From contig NZ_CP089290.1 in NCBI RefSeq assembly GCF_022819385.1, positions 620,001 to 684,000 on the forward strand: a stretch of 64,000 bases of DNA, read 5' to 3'. The notes below the pieces were generated by a model, which saw nothing but the letters and a program-made list of their open reading frames with translations, did no database searches and was not told the DNA's origin. The position numbers and the translations under genes are program-made. Within the stretch, counting starts at the first letter, position 1. Each line of letters opens with the position of its first letter. This DNA is from Candidatus Nanosynbacter sp. HMT-352. Its GTDB lineage: Bacteria > Patescibacteriota > Saccharimonadia > Saccharimonadales > Saccharimonadaceae. Positions 1 to 7,580 of this stretch are shown one piece after another.

Positions 1-70
1 CATGCAGGGGTGGAACTCCCGTGAGCTTTGCTAAAGCTGTTCGATTGCTGGTAAAACAACTTTTATGAAA

Positions 71-96
71 TCCAAATAAGTGATTTGGAAAGGAGG
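71..96 (+). promoter_or_regulatory. hairpin abutting the xis ribosome binding site
   Basis: A 7-bp perfect stem (71-77 with 83-89, 5-base loop) ends exactly where the strong AAAGGAGG Shine-Dalgarno of xis begins (about 89-96). It could modulate xis translation. It is seen directly; the regulatory role is inference. The preceding bases 1-70 are the Tn916-type stretch upstream of xis and carry no gene that I can see. Confidence 0.4.
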
Positions 97-101
97 ATTT
101 T

Positions 102-305
102 ATGAAGCAGACTGACATTCCTATTTGGGAACGTTATACCCTAACCATTGAAGAAGCGTCAAAATATTTTCGTATTGGCGAAAACAAGCTACGACGCTTG
201 GCAGAGGAAAATAAAAATGCAAATTGGCTGATTATGAATGGCAATCGTATTCAGATTAAACGAAAACAATTTGAAAAAATTATAGATACATTGGACGCAA
301 TCTAG
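102..305 (+). CDS. xis: excisionase Xis of a Tn916-type element
   Basis: Small basic winged-helix DNA-binding protein of 67 residues that, with Int, drives excision of the integrative conjugative element. I recognise it as the Tn916/Tn1545 Xis: the N-terminal [15 protein letters not shown] and the helix-turn-helix region with [16 protein letters not shown] match what I know of that protein, and the length is the family length. Start is the ATG six bases after AGGAGG. It is followed 81 bases later by int on the same strand, as in Tn916. Conjugation genes and any cargo such as tet(M) would lie before base 1 and cannot be seen. Confidence 0.95.
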
Positions 306-386
306 CGTCGCCAAAGGGTCTTGTATATGATAAAATAGTATTAAGTCGTATCAAGGCTCTTTCCATAAAGGAAAGGAGCAAATGCC

Positions 387-1604
387 ATGTCAGAAAAAAG
401 ACGTGACAATAAAGGTCGAATCTTAAAGACTGGAGAGAGCCAACGAAAAGACGGAAGATACTTATACAAATATATAGATTCATTTGGAGAACCGCAATTT
501 GTTTACTCGTGGAAACTTGTGGCTACAGACCGAGTACCAGCAGGAAAGCGTGATTGTATCTCACTTAGAGAGAAAATCGCAGAGTTACAGAAAGACATTC
601 ATGATGGTATTGATGTTGTAGGAAAGAAAATGACACTCTGCCAGCTTTACGCAAAACAGAACGCTCAAAGACCAAAGGTTAGAAAAAACACTGAAACTGG
701 ACGCAAATATCTTATGGATATTTTGAAGAAAGACAAGTTAGGTGTAAGAAGTATTGACAGTATTAAGCCATCAGACGCTAAAGAATGGGCTATTAGAATG
801 AGTGAAAATGGTTATGCTTATCAAACCATCAATAACTACAAACGTTCTTTAAAGGCTTCATTCTATATTGCTATACAAGATGATTGTGTTCGGAAGAATC
901 CATTTGACTTTCAACTGAAAGCAGTTCTTGATGATGATACTGTCCCTAAGACCGTACTAACAGAAGAACAGGAAGAAAAACTGTTAGCCTTTGCAAAAGC
1001 TGATAAAACCTACAGCAAAAATTATGATGAAATTCTGATACTCTTAAAAACAGGTCTTCGTATTTCAGAGTTTGGTGGTTTGACACTTCCAGATTTAGAT
1101 TTTGAGAATCGTCTTGTCAATATAGACCATCAGCTATTGAGAGATACTGAAATTGGGTACTACATTGAAACACCAAAGACCAAAAGTGGCGAACGTCAAG
1201 TTCCTATGGTTGAAGAAGCCTATCAAGCATTTAAGCGAGTGTTAGCGAATCGAAAGAATGATAAGCGTGTTGAGATTGATGGATATAGTGATTTCCTCTT
1301 TCTTAATAGAAAGAACTATCCAAAAGTGGCAAGTGATTACAACGGCATGATGAAAGGTCTTGTTAAGAAATACAATAAGTATAACGAGGATAAATTGCCA
1401 CACATCACTCCACATAGTTTGCGACATACATTCTGTACCAACTATGCAAATGCAGGAATGAATCCAAAGGCATTACAGTACATTATGGGACATGCTAATA
1501 TAGCCATGACGCTGAACTATTACGCACATGCAACATTCGATTCTGCAATGGCAGAAATGAAACGCTTGAATAAAGAGAAGCAACAGGAGCGTCTTGTTGC
1601 TTAG
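387..1604 (+). CDS. int: Tn916-type tyrosine recombinase/integrase
   Basis: Tyrosine recombinase of 405 residues, the full Tn916 Int length, that cuts and joins the element ends with AT-rich targets. The N-terminal arm-binding domain (about 1-75) begins MSEKRRDNKGRILK; a SAM-like core-binding domain follows; the catalytic domain shows KTGLRISEF (first Arg), HSLRHTFCT (His-x-x-Arg), a GHANIAMTLNYYAH block with the nucleophilic tyrosine near residue 379, and a C-terminal helix. No frameshift or stop, so it should be active. RBS AAAGGAG lies 8 bases before ATG. Codon use is Gram-positive-like and AT-rich, unlike the genes after 1.9 kb. Transferred DNA is the clear reading. Confidence 0.96.
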   Translation: MSEKRRDNKGRILKTGESQRKDGRYLYKYIDSFGEPQFVYSWKLVATDRVPAGKRDCISLREKIAELQKDIHDGIDVVGKKMTLCQLYAKQNAQRPKVRKNTETGRKYLMDILKKDKLGVRSIDSIKPSDAKEWAIRMSENGYAYQTINNYKRSLKASFYIAIQDDCVRKNPFDFQLKAVLDDDTVPKTVLTEEQEEKLLAFAKADKTYSKNYDEILILLKTGLRISEFGGLTLPDLDFENRLVNIDHQLLRDTEIGYYIETPKTKSGERQVPMVEEAYQAFKRVLANRKNDKRVEIDGYSDFLFLNRKNYPKVASDYNGMMKGLVKKYNKYNEDKLPHITPHSLRHTFCTNYANAGMNPKALQYIMGHANIAMTLNYYAHATFDSAMAEMKRLNKEKQQERLVA

Positions 1605-1779
1605 TAGTACAAATGATTTACTACTTATTTACCACTTCTGACAGCTAAGACATGAGGAAATATGCAAAGAAACGTGAAGTATCTTCCTACAGTAAAAATA
1701 CTCGAAAGCACATAGAATAAGGCTTTACGAGCATTTAAGAAAATATAAAAAGATAATTAGAAATTTATACTTTGTTTAT
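1605..1779 (+). mobile_element. right terminal DNA of the Tn916-type element
   Basis: The 175 bases after int match the organisation of the Tn916 right end. Two near-identical 9-mers, TTTACTACT (1617-1625) and TTTACCACT (1628-1636), start 11 bases apart, one helical turn, and look like the DR2 arm sites bound by the Int N-terminus. The AT-rich end AGAAATTTATACTTTGTTTA lies at 1760-1779. The exact last base of the element cannot be fixed without the empty site; I place it between about 1770 and 1780. The adjoining run GATAAAAATATT is the A/T-rich kind of target Tn916 prefers. Confidence 0.75.
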
Positions 1780-1887
1780 GATAAAAATATTGACAATCAG
1801 CCAACACTTCAGAACGATATGCTCTTAGCGGCAGATGCCTTATATAAAGCGGCGGGAGCTGGAAGCTTGTTTGACTATGATGAATGA
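1780..1887 (+). pseudogene. 3' remnant of a host gene cut by the element
   Basis: An open frame starts right at the element end and runs 35 codons to TGA at 1885-1887. It reads D-K-N-I-D-N-Q-P-T-L-Q-N-D, then MLLAADALYKAAGAGSLFDYDE. It has no start codon or ribosome site of its own, looks protein-like (Ala/Leu-rich helix, acidic tail), and is followed by non-coding DNA. The simplest reading is the C-terminus of a chromosomal gene interrupted by insertion; its N-terminal part should lie beyond the left end of the element. I do not recognise the family. Confidence 0.55.
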
Positions 1888-1958
1888 TTTTTCTTCATAT
1901 AAACACGCCACCAAACTTATAAGATTTAGGTCAACTTCCATACTGATATAATAAACTC
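1888..1958 (+). promoter_or_regulatory. extended -10 promoter of the M16-like gene
   Basis: Between the gene remnant and the next gene lies an extended -10 element, TGA-TATAAT (1944-1952), ending 6 bases before the ATG at 1959. No Shine-Dalgarno is present, so transcription should begin at or next to the start codon (leaderless). No clear -35 is visible, which is normal for an extended -10. Confidence 0.55.
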
Positions 1959-2858
1959 ATGATTCACAACTTGCATTCAGCATATTCTTTACCAGCAGAC
2001 CACGACACGTGCCACTTGTTTGAGCATCTGATTATTAGGCGATTCTTAAAGGAAACGGAAAAAGTTGGCGGTAACCGAGCTTTTGTTGGAGAGTTGGACG
2101 GCACGACTAGCGAATCAAGCGTATTTTTTACGTCCGCACTGTTCACAAGCGAGTCTAATACATTATTTGAAGAAATCATCAACGATGTTACGCCTTTTGA
2201 GGAGCCTCTTATTCAACAGTCCATCTCACACATAGAAGCCGAGATGCAATCCAACATTGACATAACAGACATGACGCTACTACAAGAACAGCTCGCTCTT
2301 TGTCAAAAATATTTTATCGATAGTCAAAAAACCACTCCCAGCAATTCACGCCCAAAATCTAAAATCTCTCCTCTTAAAATCAGCCATAGTCCGAAGGATT
2401 TTACAGACGTTAAGATTGCTATAGAAATTGCTGACGCCAGCGATGAATTGACTGCCGCATTTTTCTGCACATACCCAATACTTTTAGACCTAGTGCGCGA
2501 CATTTGTTTCGATAAAATCTCGTCCTACCCGTCCAGCCCCGGACAGTTTATAGCGTACTATGACGGCAATTACACCAGCCAAACCTACACCGTAAAAAAT
2601 ACAGACCTTGCTCGACTGAGCTCAAGTGAAACTATACAGACATACTTACGAAGCTTTAACATATCCTCACACGCAACCGACCTAAGAAACCTTGCCGAAG
2701 CTTTCACGTCTGACCCATTTTATATTTCAGTGCCCATATATTTTTATCAACAAACCGCTACGCCACTATCCAGAAATGACCTAGCGAAAACTATAAACAT
2801 CGCAAACATGAACGCAATCTTAAAACAAATAAAGGCGACGATAGTCCTGGATTATTAG
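1959..2858 (+). CDS. M16-like (inverted zinc motif) metallopeptidase, single lobe
   Basis: 299 residues without signal peptide or membrane segment. H19-L-F-E-H23 is the inverted HxxEH zinc motif of the M16 (insulinase/pitrilysin) family, and E95, 72 residues after the second His, sits where M16 enzymes place the third zinc ligand. The segment GGNRAFVGELDGTTSESSVF resembles the family region following the motif. Typical M16 subunits are over 400 residues with two lobes; this is shorter and may need a partner or be a divergent processing or adaptor protein. It is transcribed alone from a leaderless-type promoter. The first gene beyond the mobile element. Function as a protease is inferred from the motif only. 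Confidence 0.6.
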   Translation: MIHNLHSAYSLPADHDTCHLFEHLIIRRFLKETEKVGGNRAFVGELDGTTSESSVFFTSALFTSESNTLFEEIINDVTPFEEPLIQQSISHIEAEMQSNIDITDMTLLQEQLALCQKYFIDSQKTTPSNSRPKSKISPLKISHSPKDFTDVKIAIEIADASDELTAAFFCTYPILLDLVRDICFDKISSYPSSPGQFIAYYDGNYTSQTYTVKNTDLARLSSSETIQTYLRSFNISSHATDLRNLAEAFTSDPFYISVPIYFYQQTATPLSRNDLAKTINIANMNAILKQIKATIVLDY

Positions 2859-2976
2859 CTCTAGCTGATTTTCTAGTAGAGAAAGGATTCTGAAGAGGAA
2901 ATATTAACACTGTCAAATTTTGCAGGATTATTATGAATGAAAAGGTCATGAAGGGTTTAGTAACGCAATAAACCAA

Positions 2977-3027
2977 CCACTTTTACAGCGACTGTCTGAC
3001 TGGTGTTTTCTCGATTCGTAAAAGTGG
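2977..3027. repeat. inverted repeat, 10-bp arms
   Basis: CCACTTTTAC at 2977-2986 and its exact complement GTAAAAGTGG at 3018-3027 enclose a 31-base loop in the gap after the M16-like gene. There is no T-run on either side, so it is not a convincing terminator. The rest of 2859-3080 holds nothing I can assign. Confidence 0.4.
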
Positions 3028-3080
3028 CTTCCTCTCCAAGTTGATTTTTTGGCGCTTTTCACTATTCACAGTACATCACA

Positions 3081-3109
3081 TTGATCAAATATTGCCTCTC
3101 CATTACAAT
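3081..3109 (+). promoter_or_regulatory. promoter of the Nudix gene (leaderless)
   Basis: TTGATC (3081-3086), 17-base spacer, TACAAT (3104-3109). The -10 ends 6 bases before the ATG at 3116 and there is no Shine-Dalgarno, so the transcript should start at the ATG. Confidence 0.65.
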
Positions 3110-3115
3110 TGAAAT

Positions 3116-3535
3116 ATGGTTAAAACAGTGTCAAAAGCGCTTATTAAGAATAAAAATGGTAAATATCTACTGCTTTATAGGGGAGATACACACCCTAATT
3201 TCCCTGGGCATCTTGATCTTCCTGGAGGAGAAGTAGAATCTGAAGAAACCTCTAAGACGGCGACCGCGCGAGAAGTACAGGAAGAAACTGGCATATGTAT
3301 ATATCCAAATGACTTAAAAAAGCTATTTGTTAAGCAGTACAAAAACACAAGACATGTACTTTTTGAGATAGTCATAGATAAGACTGAGGCTGGCATTTCT
3401 GTTAAATTGAGCTGGGAACATAAAAAATACCGTTGGATGACGTTATCGGAATTGTTAGATACTAATATTCCAGAGGGCGCAGATCCTTATTATATAGATG
3501 TTATTGATTATTTAAAGCATTTATCCGAGATTTGA
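3116..3535 (+). CDS. Nudix hydrolase
   Basis: 139-residue cytosolic Nudix enzyme that would hydrolyse a nucleoside diphosphate linked to another moiety. The Nudix box is complete: GEVESEE, seven residues, then REVQEETGI, fitting Gx5Ex7REUxEExGU at about residues 38-60. The C-terminal WMTLSELLD segment resembles the MutT / 8-oxo-dGTP type of arrangement, but substrate cannot be told. Start chosen because a TTGATC-17-TACAAT promoter ends 6 bases before it. Single gene; the next gene is convergent. One of three intact Nudix genes in the window (others near 21 kb and 40 kb). Confidence 0.85.
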   Translation: MVKTVSKALIKNKNGKYLLLYRGDTHPNFPGHLDLPGGEVESEETSKTATAREVQEETGICIYPNDLKKLFVKQYKNTRHVLFEIVIDKTEAGISVKLSWEHKKYRWMTLSELLDTNIPEGADPYYIDVIDYLKHLSEI

Positions 3536-3634
3536 TCTGTCCGACATATTTTCCCATACTATGTGCAGACTTCGGGCGCTCTTTTTTGATTAAGATAAAT
3601 CTTCCCAACATTCTTACTACTCCTATAGTAAGCC

Positions 3635-3799
3635 TTATGATACCCTCTTGATCTCCTCTAGCGAAATATACGCCTGTAAAATTGTTTTTAGCTCCACGCT
3701 GTGGCGAAAGTTTATATCGTCAATCTTATCCAGATCAACCCATTCTGGCGTACCGTTAGTATAAGTCTTCTCGCATTTATTCAGATTGATTTCTCCAGC
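3635..3799 (-). pseudogene. C-terminal remnant, possibly Nudix-like
   Basis: On the minus strand a frame of 54 codons ends at TAA (3635-3637) and is blocked upstream by TAG at 3800-3802, with no start codon near its beginning. It contains TPEWVDLDKIDDINFRHSV and ends ISLEEIKRVS, a pattern like the C-terminal part of Nudix hydrolases (E-W-V-D-L-D-K-I). It lies just beyond the stop of the GNAT-ASCH gene, so that gene was probably placed on top of, or recombined into, an older gene here. The remainder of 3536-3634 holds nothing I can assign. Confidence 0.45.
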
Positions 3800-3827
3800 C
3801 TAGAGGATGCGCACCTCTCTCGTTGTC

Positions 3828-5165
3828 CTACTTTTGAACCTCGATGACGTGAACACCAAGATTCTCCTTGTGGCCAGGGTAGATCTTACGAAGGAGACGG
3901 AGAGCCTCCCTCTCGCTCTCTGCCTGCGGCACGATTTGCTGCCACGGCTCAGCCGCCAGCATGTCGGCGAAGCTACGGTAAATACGTATCGACTTGATCC
4001 GTACCACGCCCGATGTGTGACCGGTCTCGAGCTGTAGCAGCTCACCAGCCTTCAGTCGCTTGATGCTGTTATAGCCGACTCTCACCTCGAGAGTCTTCTT
4101 GCCGGACATGATTGCGTCGTAGTATGGACGCTTGATGCGCATCTTACGCATAGGCACTCCTTCCTTGTTGAGACTGATTCCCCACTGCTGAACGACGCTG
4201 GCAGGCGCATACCCTCCCGGGAACACGCCCTCCAGGCTCCAGCCGTGACGCTGGAGACAGACGACCTGCCATGGCTCAGGGACGAGATGGATGTACAGCT
4301 TGCGACCGTAATCCTCCAACAAACCTTGAAGGTCGATAATGAGCGCCTCAAAAGCTGCTTCCGACTTCGCCACGAGAGGCATCAGCTTGATAGGCTGACC
4401 CTTCTTCGGGGTCGCACCAGCGACACCAACAACCTGACCGTTGCACTCAGCGACAAAGATGATCTTGAACTTGTTGTTGACGTCACCAGATTCCATACGA
4501 CGATAGCCAGCGAAGAGGGCGTCAACCCAACTGTCGTCCACTCCTTCAAAGTCGTCACTCACCTGCGACAGGATGAGAGCTCGCGCGCTGTCGGCGTGCT
4601 GACTCTCGTTAAACGGAACCACAGAGATATTCGGCGAGTCGAACCCCGCCTCGTCAACGAGCTGCTTGTACAGCATGTGCTCATCGACCCCCATCTTGTA
4701 GTGGTTGCGAGCCGTGCCAGTGACGAGGAAACCCTTCCGGAGGAAGAACTGAAGCGCCTTCTGGTTCGACGACGCGACAGTGCAGTACAGTTGTCGAGCA
4801 TCGAGGCTGCGGGCGAAATCTTCAGCGTGCTTGAGCAGCACACTTCCGACGCCCATCTTTCCTCGGTACGCCGTATCAACAATGAGAGGGCTGATCTTGA
4901 CAGTCCCCTGTTTCTTGTTGACAACATGAATGACACCCACGGGTTGTCCATCACTCTCGGCGATGAACATGTGCTGTCCGACCGAGAACTGGCCGACGTG
5001 GTCAACACCGCCTGCCATGTGCGCATCAAAGATGCGCCGTGCGTGTGCATAGTGGTCACCGTCATAAAACGGTGTGAGCGCCCGGATCATAAGATCCGCG
5101 ACGAAATCGAAATCGTCCGCCCTTGCCGGACGTACAATGATATCATTGACTAGCGCTTCAGTCAT
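3828..5165 (-). CDS. tandem GNAT acetyltransferase fused to an ASCH domain
   Basis: 445 residues, cytosolic. Residues about 10-160 are a GNAT N-acetyltransferase with the acetyl-CoA loop RGKMGVG at 101-107; about 180-325 is a second, degenerate GNAT-like repeat without a clear acetyl-CoA loop; about 345-445 is an ASCH domain with the GKKTLEVR signature at 355-362. ASCH domains are RNA-binding-like folds, and E. coli YqfB, an ASCH protein, hydrolyses N4-acetylcytidine. Start ATG follows AGGAAGG; an extended -10-like GGCTACACT lies upstream. A stand-alone ASCH gene follows upstream on the same strand. The DNA is GC-rich (31 of 60 G/C at 3841-3900) against AT-rich neighbours, suggesting transfer. 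Acetylation target unknown. Confidence 0.75.
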   Translation of the reverse strand: MTEALVNDIIVRPARADDFDFVADLMIRALTPFYDGDHYAHARRIFDAHMAGGVDHVGQFSVGQHMFIAESDGQPVGVIHVVNKKQGTVKISPLIVDTAYRGKMGVGSVLLKHAEDFARSLDARQLYCTVASSNQKALQFFLRKGFLVTGTARNHYKMGVDEHMLYKQLVDEAGFDSPNISVVPFNESQHADSARALILSQVSDDFEGVDDSWVDALFAGYRRMESGDVNNKFKIIFVAECNGQVVGVAGATPKKGQPIKLMPLVAKSEAAFEALIIDLQGLLEDYGRKLYIHLVPEPWQVVCLQRHGWSLEGVFPGGYAPASVVQQWGISLNKEGVPMRKMRIKRPYYDAIMSGKKTLEVRVGYNSIKRLKAGELLQLETGHTSGVVRIKSIRIYRSFADMLAAEPWQQIVPQAESEREALRLLRKIYPGHKENLGVHVIEVQK

Positions 5166-5230
5166 AGTACACCTTCCTGTGATGACTACGATTTTTAGTG
5201 TAGCCTGATAGGATGGTCATTATTATATCA

Positions 5231-5569
5231 TTAAAATATTTCAAATTCGATACCTATCACGCCATTTTCCAGCTGGTCGCTGAGAGAATAAAATTCAGAA
5301 ATTTGATTTTCTAACCATTCGACATTATCACCGCCGAACTTTCGCGGATTATTGTGAGAAAATAAGTCACGAAATGTCGCGCATCTAAGCAAACCAACAA
5401 CCTCAGCGGTAACAGTTTGCTCGGAATTATCTCTATTTGTAAAAATAATCCGATCCCCGATCTGGATTTTCTGTCGTTTGGCGTCATATAGTCGCGACTC
5501 GATAGTCTTATTGCCAGAAATAATAGCATTAAACGGCTCAGTCGCCAATTTTAATTGGTGTGTGGTCAT
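5231..5569 (-). CDS. small ASCH-domain protein
   Basis: 112 residues forming essentially one ASCH domain. The SGNKTIESRLYDAKRQKI segment has the family G-x-K-T-x-E-x-R signature, with the lysine at residue 21, followed by the QIGDRIIF strand and VTAEVVGL. It may bind RNA or a modified nucleoside; the YqfB-type N4-acetylcytidine amidohydrolase activity is one possibility suggested by the K-T-x-E signature, not shown. It sits 65 bases upstream of the GNAT-GNAT-ASCH gene in the same direction. GC content differs sharply between the two, so they were not acquired as one recent block. Confidence 0.75.
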   Translation of the reverse strand: MTTHQLKLATEPFNAIISGNKTIESRLYDAKRQKIQIGDRIIFTNRDNSEQTVTAEVVGLLRCATFRDLFSHNNPRKFGGDNVEWLENQISEFYSLSDQLENGVIGIEFEIF

Positions 5570-5644
5570 AAAATTATTTGCCTTTCTTGCTATAATTAAA
5601 CCATCATATAAATATTCAAATATCTCGTTTAACCGAAAGTTATT

Positions 5645-7510
5645 CTATTTTGAAATAATCTCTATAATTTTACAAATTTCTTTTGCTTTCTCGTCATCGC
5701 TGTTTAGAAAATTATCCATCTCATTTTCGCAAAAATCAATTACATGATCAATTCCTTTTTCCTTTCCAGTATACTGTTCGATGGCTCCTTTCTTTAGATA
5801 AAACTCGTCGGATGAATATTTTGACTCTATTTGCTGGTCTAGATCAGGATGCTCGTTTCTATATTTGTCGATTTTACGTTTATCAAGCCCCGCCTGTTTT
5901 GTCCGTTTATCATATTTGAATGACACGGTAGAATTATAAAAATCTCTCCCTGTAGCATCTAAGTCTTTAATGACATACACCTTTAGCCCGAAAGATTCAA
6001 AGAAGGACTTAAATGAGGATATACTGTCTTTTCCACGTACCCCATATACAGTAATATTCCGACTGAGATCTGGTTGTAGTTTCTTTATGGCAGCTCTGAA
6101 GAAATATTCATCATCCTGACCTTCAACCAGCAATACTCTATCTAGAAATAGTACTCGAGCTGCCCAAGTATTGTTTAGGATTTCTATCAGCTTTTTTTGA
6201 TCTTCCCTAATATCAGGAGCGCACACCACAGAATTACGCCCTTCGTCCAGTGAAAATCGCTTAACATGCTCTATTGTCTTGTTGCTTATAAATCCTTCCG
6301 AATGAGTTACGATAACGTACTGTATGCGCTGCTCTTCCGCTAGTTTCTCGAGTATCTTAAGATATTCAAATTGAAATTGGTAATGTAAATGAATCTCCGG
6401 CTCATCGATAATAATAAGACCACCATTTACATCGTCCCGACCGTACGCCTCAAATATTAAGTGCATAATCGATTTTTGTCCAGCACTAAGACTGTTAATG
6501 TCTCCTAGATCCCGCTCATTTTTTGTATCGTAAAATCTAAATTCGTATGACCAAGTTCTTAACTCTGTGAGCTCTATATGCAATTCTAAATTGAATAATT
6601 TAAGCGCATTATTTATACGATTAACCATCTTCGAACTATTTACAACTCTCCCAGCTTCATCAATATCCTTTTTGCCTTTTAAAAAATTAAGATATTCCTC
6701 ACCAAGCTTGAGCTTTACAATATTGAATATAGCTGGCTCACTACCAGATTGATCATGATTACTACGATAAGAAGAATCGCGCCTAATTTCTCGCAATTGA
6801 CTTACTGGATTGGACTGCAAAGAGGTTTGTAGAGAGAAGGTATTATAATTACGAAAAGCAGACAACATAGAAAATGTACTTCCAAGAGGCTTTACGCGGT
6901 CGGCGTGTTTATTATTATGTATCGCTATAGCTTCGTTGATAGCCTGGTAGTATTCTAGATAAAATTGTACGGAATCCGGCGTGGAATCAGTATATTCTAC
7001 ATTATATGTGCTTTTTTCATAATTAAAGATAATATCTATAACAATTTTTATATCGCCATTTATAGGCCTAAAATCTATGGGAAATTTTATATAAGAATAC
7101 TCCTCAAATATATTTTTTATATGAGTGTAATTATTTGCTATATGGCTCATGTTAGCGTTATCAATATCATCAAGTGTAAATGATATTCTTATTCTCTGTG
7201 GTTTCGATTCCGAATTCCAATTAGGCTGGAGCCGAAGACCTGAAATATGACTAGATCGATCATCTATTACGAGGGAACTTCTTCGAGCTTCACCTGGCAA
7301 CAAAGAATTATAATCTCTAACCTCACAATATTTAAATAGAACTCTTGTGAATACAAAATTCATAGCCTCTAAGGCTGTTGACTTGCCGGATCCGTTCCCT
7401 CCAATAATAATGCTAAGGTACGGGTCAAATTCAATCTTAAAAGCGTTGTTTATATCCTCCTCATATTTAAAACTAAGAATGTTTGATAATTGTAAATAAT
7501 TGACTTTCAT
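5645..7510 (-). CDS. AAA ATPase fused to TOPRIM nuclease (OLD/PARIS-like)
   Basis: 621 residues. N-terminal SMC/ABC-type ATPase: Walker A GGNGSGKS (37-44), signature SLSAGQKS, Walker B LIIIDEPEIHLH (about 365-372), switch His in VIVTHSEG. The C-terminal half carries a TOPRIM or DUF4435-like nuclease: LLVEGQDDEYF near 462 and VIKDLDATG near 515. This is the layout of OLD-family nucleases (anti-phage or anti-plasmid) and resembles a fusion of the PARIS pair AriA-AriB. No UvrD helicase lies beside it, so it is not Gabija. A TATAAT ends 10 bases before the ATG. AT-rich (20 of 60 G/C at 6961-7020). Defence role is inference from the family. Confidence 0.75.
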   Translation of the reverse strand: MKVNYLQLSNILSFKYEEDINNAFKIEFDPYLSIIIGGNGSGKSTALEAMNFVFTRVLFKYCEVRDYNSLLPGEARRSSLVIDDRSSHISGLRLQPNWNSESKPQRIRISFTLDDIDNANMSHIANNYTHIKNIFEEYSYIKFPIDFRPINGDIKIVIDIIFNYEKSTYNVEYTDSTPDSVQFYLEYYQAINEAIAIHNNKHADRVKPLGSTFSMLSAFRNYNTFSLQTSLQSNPVSQLREIRRDSSYRSNHDQSGSEPAIFNIVKLKLGEEYLNFLKGKKDIDEAGRVVNSSKMVNRINNALKLFNLELHIELTELRTWSYEFRFYDTKNERDLGDINSLSAGQKSIMHLIFEAYGRDDVNGGLIIIDEPEIHLHYQFQFEYLKILEKLAEEQRIQYVIVTHSEGFISNKTIEHVKRFSLDEGRNSVVCAPDIREDQKKLIEILNNTWAARVLFLDRVLLVEGQDDEYFFRAAIKKLQPDLSRNITVYGVRGKDSISSFKSFFESFGLKVYVIKDLDATGRDFYNSTVSFKYDKRTKQAGLDKRKIDKYRNEHPDLDQQIESKYSSDEFYLKKGAIEQYTGKEKGIDHVIDFCENEMDNFLNSDDEKAKEICKIIEIISK

Positions 7511-7580
7511 TGTATTGGTTATTATACGCCTACTATAATGCTTAAGCTGAAATAATATTAAAATATACTATAATATACCC

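Noticed and set aside
2977..3027. Terminator for the M16-like gene
   Set aside because: The 10-bp arms are perfect but the loop is 31 bases and no T-run follows.
4245..5153. Long plus-strand open frame of 302 codons opposite the GNAT-ASCH gene
   Set aside because: It lies wholly within the minus-strand gene, which has clear domain motifs; high GC makes antisense frames long. No promoter or RBS.
5645..7510. Gabija system
   Set aside because: GajB-type UvrD helicase is absent on both sides; neighbours are ASCH and a hydrolase.
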